The position numbers and the translations under genes were made by a program. A stretch of 10,594 nt of DNA from Candidatus Omnitrophota bacterium (lineage in GTDB: Bacteria > Omnitrophota > Gorgyraeia > Gygaellales > Profunditerraquicolaceae), in NCBI GenBank assembly GCA_020063525.1, contig JAGUUJ010000106.1, forward strand, positions 1 through 10,594, in the 5' to 3' direction. The notes beneath the pieces were generated by a model. The model worked only from the letters and a program-made list of their open reading frames with translations. It was not told the origin of the DNA and did not search any database. Each line of letters begins with the position of its first letter. Position 1 is the stretch's first letter. Positions 7,207 through 10,594 of this stretch are shown one piece after another.

Positions 7207-7950
7207 TTATTCAAATATCGCCCTGCCCAGTCTTACCATATTAGAGCCTTCCTCAATAGCAATTTCGAAATCATCGGTCATACCCATAGATAAAATCCCA
7301 AATCCCAAATCCCAAATCCCAAATTTACCAATTTCATCCTTTAGTTCTCGTAACATTCTAAAATATGGTCGGGTTTTTTCAGGACTATCTACAACCGGTG
7401 CAATGGTCATCAGACCTTTTATGTTTATATTTTTAAATTTAGTAATTTCTGTTATAACCTTAATTGCTTCATCGGGTTTTAACCCAAATTTACTCTCCTC
7501 GGGAGATGTTTTTATTTCAATGAGAATATCCTGAATTTTATTTATCTTATCCGCCTGTTTGTCAATTTCTTCTGCAAGGCGCACGCTATCTACAGACTGA
7601 ATCAGGTCAAAGATTCTTACCGCATCTTTTACTTTATTAGTCTGTAAGTGACCGACCATATGCCACTTTATAGATGTTAGGTATTGGGTGTTTCCGCCGT
7701 AGGCGCCCGCCTGCCGGACGGGCAGGGATCCGCCTTCGGCGGAAGGTGTTAGGTTATTATATTTCAAAATGGCTTCCTGGACTCTATTCTCGCCGATATT
7801 GGTCATACCTGCATCAACTACCTCTTTCATCTGCTCAATGGTTCTACCTTTACTTACAGCGACTATCGTTATTTTGCTTGGGTCCTGATTAATTTTAGAG
7901 CAAACCTTAAGAATCCGCTGCCTTATTCCGTAGACATTTTCTTTAACCAT
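7207..7950 (-). CDS. yggS: YggS/PLPBP-family pyridoxal phosphate-binding protein
   Basis: A 247-residue member of the alanine-racemase-N-fold PLP-binding proteins (E. coli YggS, human PLPBP), which keep the pyridoxal phosphate pool in balance and have no known catalytic turnover. K34 in AVSKGR is the expected PLP lysine. GENRVQEA (53-60), WHMVGHLQTNK (96-106), LMTIAP and SMGMTDD with the C-terminal phosphate loop GSNMVRLGRAIF are all present. Two stretches are foreign to the family: residues about 67-92, including PVRQAG at 77-82, are coded by a GC-rich palindromic element; FGIWDLGFGI (210-219) is coded by a run of seven-base repeats. Both keep the frame and fall outside the PLP motifs. The start is ATG 7950, with AAGAG almost touching it, so the ribosome site is poorly spaced. 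It is the first gene after the promoter at 7991-8018. Confidence 0.93.
   Translation of the reverse strand: MVKENVYGIRQRILKVCSKINQDPSKITIVAVSKGRTIEQMKEVVDAGMTNIGENRVQEAILKYNNLTPSAEGGSLPVRQAGAYGGNTQYLTSIKWHMVGHLQTNKVKDAVRIFDLIQSVDSVRLAEEIDKQADKINKIQDILIEIKTSPEESKFGLKPDEAIKVITEITKFKNINIKGLMTIAPVVDSPEKTRPYFRMLRELKDEIGKFGIWDLGFGILSMGMTDDFEIAIEEGSNMVRLGRAIFE
7294..7325. repeat. Seven-base tandem repeat (AATCCCA)n inside yggS
   Basis: Four exact AATCCCA units run from 7294 to 7321 on the plus strand, followed by AATT; on the coding strand the unit is TGGGATT. Because seven is not a multiple of three, translation passes through all three phases of the unit, giving FGIWDLGFGI (residues 210-219). It sits directly before the conserved SMGMTDD motif of YggS. 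Confidence 0.9.
7675..7758. repeat. GC-rich palindromic element in frame within yggS
   Basis: The outer arms TTCCGCC (7692-7698) and GGCGGAA (7738-7744) enclose three small dyads: CGCC/GGCG with a GTA loop (7695-7705), CCTGCC/GGCAGG with a five-base loop (7710-7726), and TCCGCC/GGCGGA with a TTC loop (7729-7743). A near-identical word flanks the element: TGTTAGGTATT at 7675-7685 and TGTTAGGTTATT at 7747-7758, with starts 72 bases apart, equal to 24 codons. This matches the number of residues that YggS has in excess of its family here. The coding strand encodes SLPVRQAG. The core is far richer in G+C than the surrounding gene. Confidence 0.85.
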
Positions 7951-7990
7951 CTCTTAAAATCGAACCTAGCCGCCCTCTGAATAAAACCCT

Positions 7991-8018
7991 ATTATACACC
8001 AGAAAACAAACGGGTCAA
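7991..8018 (-). promoter_or_regulatory. Sigma70-type promoter of the yggS-rluD operon
   Basis: On the minus strand a -35 box TTGACC (8013-8018, five of six consensus bases), a 16-base spacer and a perfect -10 box TATAAT (7991-7996) are seen. Transcription should begin near 7984, about 34 bases before the yggS ATG. The promoter lies in the only sizeable gap of the window (7951-8031), where gene content changes from radical SAM genes to housekeeping genes. I see no clear intrinsic terminator for the upstream block, so some read-through is possible. Confidence 0.8.
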
Positions 8019-8031
8019 TTAAAAACTGGCA

Positions 8032-9174
8032 TTATGGTTGGGTTGCAATACTGGGTCGGAATTGGGGGGCGAGCGATTCGCTGCGGGCATGGGCTACTTT
8101 ACAAAAATAATCAACCGGGTTATCTAATTCTGCGGTTTCCAAATAGGAATGCGCCGGACACCAGATACATAGATTAATTATAGGGCAAACCCGGCATTTC
8201 TTTAAAAAATCATCTCTTTTTGAACGCATCCCCCGTACTTGGGGCACAAATTTATGCCATGCTTCAGCAAGCATCCCCTTTTTAAGGTCATAAATGCAAT
8301 CCGGATGCCAAAGCGAAGAGCAGAGCCGGAAAAAACCGTCGTAACTTACAGTAAAACTGCCATTACCTGTGCCGCAGTTGAAGAGATGGTCGCAGCCAAA
8401 ATGCGCGAAATCAGGATTAATAAGCCCGTCACAGCCTTTTTCCAAAGCCTGAAAGCGCTCAGGGTCATTCTTTTCAATTGTAACTATCTCTTTAGGAAGA
8501 AGCCGTTCAGATTTTATTTCCTCGTTTCTTTTTATATCAGCGTCAAAACGAAGATGCAAAAACGGGTCAAAACGGAAATAATCCTTGGTCCTTTGCCGGC
8601 AAAATTGAGAAATGGCGGTTAATTCATGGACATTTGAACGCAGAGCCATTGCCTTAAGGCGGACCTTGACCTTGTTTTTAAGCAAAAGCTCCAAACCATC
8701 CATAAAAGCATCGCAGGAGCCGGGGTTTCTGGTTACTTTCTCATAGGTTTCTTCAGTAACGCCATATACTGTCACTTCAATATCGCGCGGAGGATACCTT
8801 TTAAAAAATTTAATATGCTCTTCGGTAATTAAGGTGGCATTGGTAAAGACCGAAATCAAAAGCCCTTTCTTTTTTAAATACAGGTAAATATCAAAGAAAT
8901 CCTCTCTCAATAAAGGTTCGCCTCCGGTAATAAGGCACCACAAGGCCCTTAATTCAATTGCCTGCTCAACTATATTTTTTATTTGAGCTAAAGACATCTC
9001 TTTTTCCTTTGTCCGTTTATCTTTAGCGGGTAAATTTATATAGCAATGCCGGCAATTATTATTGCAGCGGGCAGTAATTTCCAAATCAAAGGAAATAAGC
9101 CTTCTTTCGTTTTTAATCTTCTCCCAAACAGGCAATTCCAGCAACTTAAGCGGCTCTACGAAAGAATCCTGCAT
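8032..9174 (-). CDS. Radical SAM/SPASM domain protein (peptide-modifying type)
   Basis: A 380-residue enzyme expected to use S-adenosylmethionine and iron-sulfur clusters for radical chemistry, most likely on a peptide. The radical SAM cluster motif CNNNCRHC gives C37, C41 and C44, and GGEP is at 84-87. The C-terminal region has the cysteine pattern of a SPASM domain holding auxiliary clusters: C248, C261, C267, C285, C293, C327, C330, C336, C339 and C358. The C-terminal block from KKCRVC to YFCKVAHAR resembles the truncated protein at 10273-10594, so the two are paralogues. I chose ATG 9174 because AAGGAG lies at 9184-9189; a GTG at 9213 would add 13 residues without a ribosome site. It overlaps the peptidase gene by 19 bases. 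The last 16 residues (SESLAPQFRPSIATQP) extend beyond the conserved domain. Neighbouring PqqD proteins suggest RiPP maturation; the substrate and reaction are unknown. Confidence 0.9.
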   Translation of the reverse strand: MQDSFVEPLKLLELPVWEKIKNERRLISFDLEITARCNNNCRHCYINLPAKDKRTKEKEMSLAQIKNIVEQAIELRALWCLITGGEPLLREDFFDIYLYLKKKGLLISVFTNATLITEEHIKFFKRYPPRDIEVTVYGVTEETYEKVTRNPGSCDAFMDGLELLLKNKVKVRLKAMALRSNVHELTAISQFCRQRTKDYFRFDPFLHLRFDADIKRNEEIKSERLLPKEIVTIEKNDPERFQALEKGCDGLINPDFAHFGCDHLFNCGTGNGSFTVSYDGFFRLCSSLWHPDCIYDLKKGMLAEAWHKFVPQVRGMRSKRDDFLKKCRVCPIINLCIWCPAHSYLETAELDNPVDYFCKVAHARSESLAPQFRPSIATQP

Positions 9175-9674
9175 TTTATAAATCTCCTTAAAGGTTTTGG
9201 GATTAACCGCCACAAAAACAAACCCGTAGGCAACAACCCATTTCTGCTTAAAAAAGCAATAATTATGCGCTCAGGGCCTAAACTAAAAAAAACAGTTTTA
9301 TTTTTCCGCTCTATGTTAATTACGCAAGCTAAGATATCTTCTTTATCCACGAGGCAGTCCGGCTGGCGGCAGTTATCGCCTTTTATCAGGTAGCGATTCC
9401 TTTTCCTGGCCACTATGCGATGCACCACAAGTTTTTTATGCGCAGGGCAGACGCAAGCCACAGGTTTTCCTAAACCAACTGCCGAACGCCAAAGCGGCGA
9501 AAGCGTAACTATATCTTCATCCTGAAGAAAGGGAGACATACTAAAACCTTTAACCTTAAAGCGGAAAAGCGCACCTTTAGCAAGGGCAGCTTGGATGAGT
9601 TCAATTGTTGCCGCTCCGGAAATATAGAATTCCTGCTTATTCTGGCATAAATCAGGCTCGAGCTCTTTTAACAC
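9156..9674 (-). CDS. S24/S26-family signal-peptidase-like serine protease
   Basis: A 172-residue protein with the S24/S26 peptidase fold. GFSMSP at 43-48 supplies the likely nucleophile S45. VVHRIV (83-88) places H85 where type I bacterial signal peptidases have the general-base lysine, as in the Ser/His branch (SipW, archaeal and Sec11 types). YLIKGDN (95-101) with D100, and VDKEDILACV (109-118), match the later conserved boxes. There is no clear N-terminal membrane anchor; a moderately hydrophobic stretch with basic residues occurs at about 137-165 and may be peripheral or a membrane segment. The start is GTG 9674, overlapping the upstream PqqD gene by 23 bases, with no strong ribosome site, so it probably depends on coupled translation. 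Placed between PqqD and radical SAM genes, it may cut a leader peptide from a modified precursor. That role is inferred; family membership is firm. Confidence 0.85.
   Translation of the reverse strand: MLKELEPDLCQNKQEFYISGAATIELIQAALAKGALFRFKVKGFSMSPFLQDEDIVTLSPLWRSAVGLGKPVACVCPAHKKLVVHRIVARKRNRYLIKGDNCRQPDCLVDKEDILACVINIERKNKTVFFSLGPERIIIAFLSRNGLLPTGLFLWRLIPKPLRRFIKCRILS
9184..9189 (-). promoter_or_regulatory. Ribosome binding site deciding the radical SAM start
   Basis: AAGGAG on the coding strand lies nine bases before ATG 9174, inside the end of the peptidase gene. It supports the shorter radical SAM protein rather than the GTG start at 9213. Confidence 0.75.
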
Positions 9675-9975
9675 TGACCAGCATCCCCATTTTTAAAAGC
9701 TCCTCTGCCAATTCCAATAATTCTCTTTCAATCAGCTCTAATGCTGCGTCATATTCCAAAATTAACTCCTGGGCCACCTCTTTTAGGGTTTTCTTACCAT
9801 CTAACTTATCCCACATAGCTTTAGCATCTTCATTAAGTTTAAAAAACACATCTTCTAAATCAGCCACACCTCTTCTTAATGGGATTATTACAAATTCTCC
9901 TTGAATCTGTTTTACCAGCATATCTTCTGAAGGGATGTAAACTGTATCGAGCTCAACCTTTCTTTCATCTTCCAT
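9652..9975 (-). CDS. PqqD-family peptide-binding protein (second copy)
   Basis: A 107-residue protein of the PqqD family (RiPP recognition element fold): N-terminal beta strands with GEFVIIP, then a winged-helix part with the hallmark LNEDAKAMWDKLDGKKTLKEVA and a terminal helix LLELAEELLKMGML. Such proteins bind a precursor peptide and present it to a radical SAM/SPASM enzyme. It aligns without gaps to the upstream copy at 9987-10289, with 47 of 98 positions identical by my count, so the two arose by tandem duplication. I chose ATG 9975, because AGAGG (9982-9986) is six bases upstream and the N-terminus then matches its paralogue; ATG 9981 directly abuts the ribosome site and would add two residues. 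The end overlaps the peptidase gene. The C-terminal tail VSVKRARA is basic and absent from the first copy. Confidence 0.9.
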   Translation of the reverse strand: MEDERKVELDTVYIPSEDMLVKQIQGEFVIIPLRRGVADLEDVFFKLNEDAKAMWDKLDGKKTLKEVAQELILEYDAALELIERELLELAEELLKMGMLVSVKRARA

Positions 9976-9981
9976 AGTCAT

Positions 9982-9986
9982 CCTCT
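9982..9986 (-). promoter_or_regulatory. Ribosome binding site of the second PqqD gene
   Basis: AGAGG on the coding strand follows immediately after the stop codon of the first PqqD gene and lies six bases before ATG 9975. It favours that start over ATG 9981 and leaves almost no untranslated spacer between the two genes. Confidence 0.65.
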
Positions 9987-10289
9987 TTAGGCCTTAATAA
10001 TCATCTTTCTCTTTAAGAGCTCTTCTGCCAGGCCTAAGACATCATTTTCTATTTCTGTAGTATCGCCTTCAAACTGCAAGGCCAAAGCACGAGCTACTTC
10101 CTTTAAGCTTGTTTTGCCATCTAACTTATCCCAGATCGCCCTGCCAAACTCATTAAGCGAGAATATCGCATCATCTGAGTCCCCAATACCAGAGGTCATC
10201 GGAATGATTATAAACTCTCCGTGGACATCCCGGGCCACCACATCCTCTGAAGGGGCATAAATGCTATTTAAGTCAACTTGCGCTTCCAT
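9987..10289 (-). CDS. PqqD-family peptide-binding protein (first copy)
   Basis: A 100-residue PqqD-like protein. The N-terminal half (about 12-45) holds beta strands with SEDVVARDVHGEFIIIP, the PqqD-type opening. The second half holds the winged-helix motif LNEFGRAIWDKLDGKTSLKEVA (about 45-66) and closes with LGLAEELLKRKMI. By family knowledge it should capture a precursor leader peptide for a radical SAM/SPASM partner; the nearest candidate is the enzyme encoded just upstream, whose 3' end overlaps this gene by 17 bases. The ATG at 10289 is well supported by AAAAGGAGG nine bases before it. The strong ribosome site, compared with the weaker ones downstream, suggests this protein may be made in larger amounts. 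The two PqqD copies next to two radical SAM genes suggest one chaperone per enzyme, which is an inference. Confidence 0.9.
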   Translation of the reverse strand: MEAQVDLNSIYAPSEDVVARDVHGEFIIIPMTSGIGDSDDAIFSLNEFGRAIWDKLDGKTSLKEVARALALQFEGDTTEIENDVLGLAEELLKRKMIIKA

Positions 10290-10594
10290 TATATGTTGCC
10301 TCCTTTTCGCAAAAACTCCTTATCCTCTCTTTCCAGTTATCCGCTTCCCAGGCCTTCTCGTTATCTTTTATTAACCCCAGATAGCGCGCTTGAGCATGCG
10401 CAATGTCGCATAAATATTCAACTGGCGTATCCAGAGTACCGTGCTCTGCCCAGGACTTACCCGGGCACTGTTCGCAAAGTCCTTTTAAGAAACACTTAGC
10501 GCATTTAGCTAAGTATTCTGGATTAGTTGCCTTAATTTCTCTGATTTTCGGAAAAAAACTTTCCAAGGCATCTTTAATGCTGCCTTTTCTTAAA
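10273..10594 (-). CDS. Radical SAM/SPASM protein, C-terminal part only (cut by window edge)
   Basis: The reading frame is open to the window edge and shows only the last 106 codons or so of a larger protein; any start inside the window (for example TTG 10566) would be artificial. The visible part has the SPASM-type cysteines of KCAKC, GLCEQCPG and VEYLCDIAHAQ. It aligns with residues about 297-365 of the complete radical SAM protein at 8032-9174 (KKCRVC, NLCIWCPA, VDYFCKVAHAR), including the run-in LRKGSIKDALESFFPKIREI against LKKGMLAEAWHKFVPQVRGM. The radical SAM core itself is outside the window, so that assignment rests on the paralogy. A charged tail of about 35 residues follows and ends in a TGA inside the start of the first PqqD gene (17-base overlap), which indicates one operon. 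Confidence 0.82.
   Translation of the reverse strand, partial: LRKGSIKDALESFFPKIREIKATNPEYLAKCAKCFLKGLCEQCPGKSWAEHGTLDTPVEYLCDIAHAQARYLGLIKDNEKAWEADNWKERIRSFCEKEATYNGSAS
10299..10307 (-). promoter_or_regulatory. Strong ribosome binding site of the first PqqD gene
   Basis: AAAAGGAGG on the coding strand, nine bases before ATG 10289 and inside the end of the upstream radical SAM gene. It is among the strongest Shine-Dalgarno matches in the window and fixes the PqqD start. Confidence 0.8.

Noticed and set aside
7675..7758. CRISPR repeat or transposon end
   Set aside because: There is a single palindromic unit without spacers, no transposase nearby, and the element stays in frame within a conserved gene.
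8239..8622. 127-codon plus-strand ORF inside the radical SAM gene
   Set aside because: It is the reverse-strand shadow of a conserved SPASM region; the protein has no family features.
9046..9393. 115-codon plus-strand ORF
   Set aside because: It lies antisense across the conserved start of the radical SAM gene and the end of the peptidase gene, with no domain signs.
9652..10289. The two PqqD-like proteins as RiPP precursor peptides
   Set aside because: Both have the complete PqqD winged-helix core and no short core-peptide tail with modifiable repeats, so they read as chaperones.

Overview
All thirteen recognisable genes lie on the minus strand, so transcription runs from high to low coordinates. 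They form two tightly packed blocks separated by one 81-base gap (7951-8031). No gene-free stretch exceeds 300 bases, and I saw no rRNA, tRNA, CRISPR array or transposase. The DNA is moderately AT-rich, with frequent GTG/TTG starts and Shine-Dalgarno sites. The order ileS, TraR/DksA zinc finger, lspA, lgt, rluD and the many small repeats placed inside genes suggest an uncultured bacterium, possibly Candidatus Omnitrophota (former OP3). That assignment is an inference from gene order and repeat style, not proven here.

Upstream block (10594-8032): the end of a radical SAM/SPASM protein cut by the window edge, two tandem PqqD-like proteins, an S24/S26 signal-peptidase-like protein and a complete second radical SAM/SPASM protein. 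The genes overlap or nearly touch and several have strong ribosome sites. PqqD domains are peptide-binding partners of radical SAM/SPASM enzymes, so the block looks like a ribosomal-peptide (RiPP) maturation operon with duplicated enzyme and chaperone modules and its own processing peptidase. No precursor peptide gene is visible in the window. This is the best candidate for an undescribed system.

Downstream block (7950-20): a near-consensus sigma70-type promoter at 7991-8018 points into eight housekeeping genes: a YggS/PLPBP PLP-binding protein, pyrroline-5-carboxylate reductase (proC), a methylthioadenosine phosphorylase-like enzyme, isoleucyl-tRNA synthetase (ileS), a TraR/DksA zinc-finger protein, signal peptidase II (lspA), prolipoprotein diacylglyceryl transferase (lgt) and an RluD-like pseudouridine synthase. 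Lgt and LspA are the first two steps of lipoprotein maturation.

The housekeeping block also carries at least six short repeat tracts. Three are palindromic elements: one in frame inside yggS, one in frame inside lspA, and one at the 5' end of lspA. Three are runs of seven-base units: one inside the yggS coding region, one in the mtnP-ileS gap, and one across the lspA stop codon. The inserted residues fall outside the conserved catalytic motifs, so the proteins look functional.
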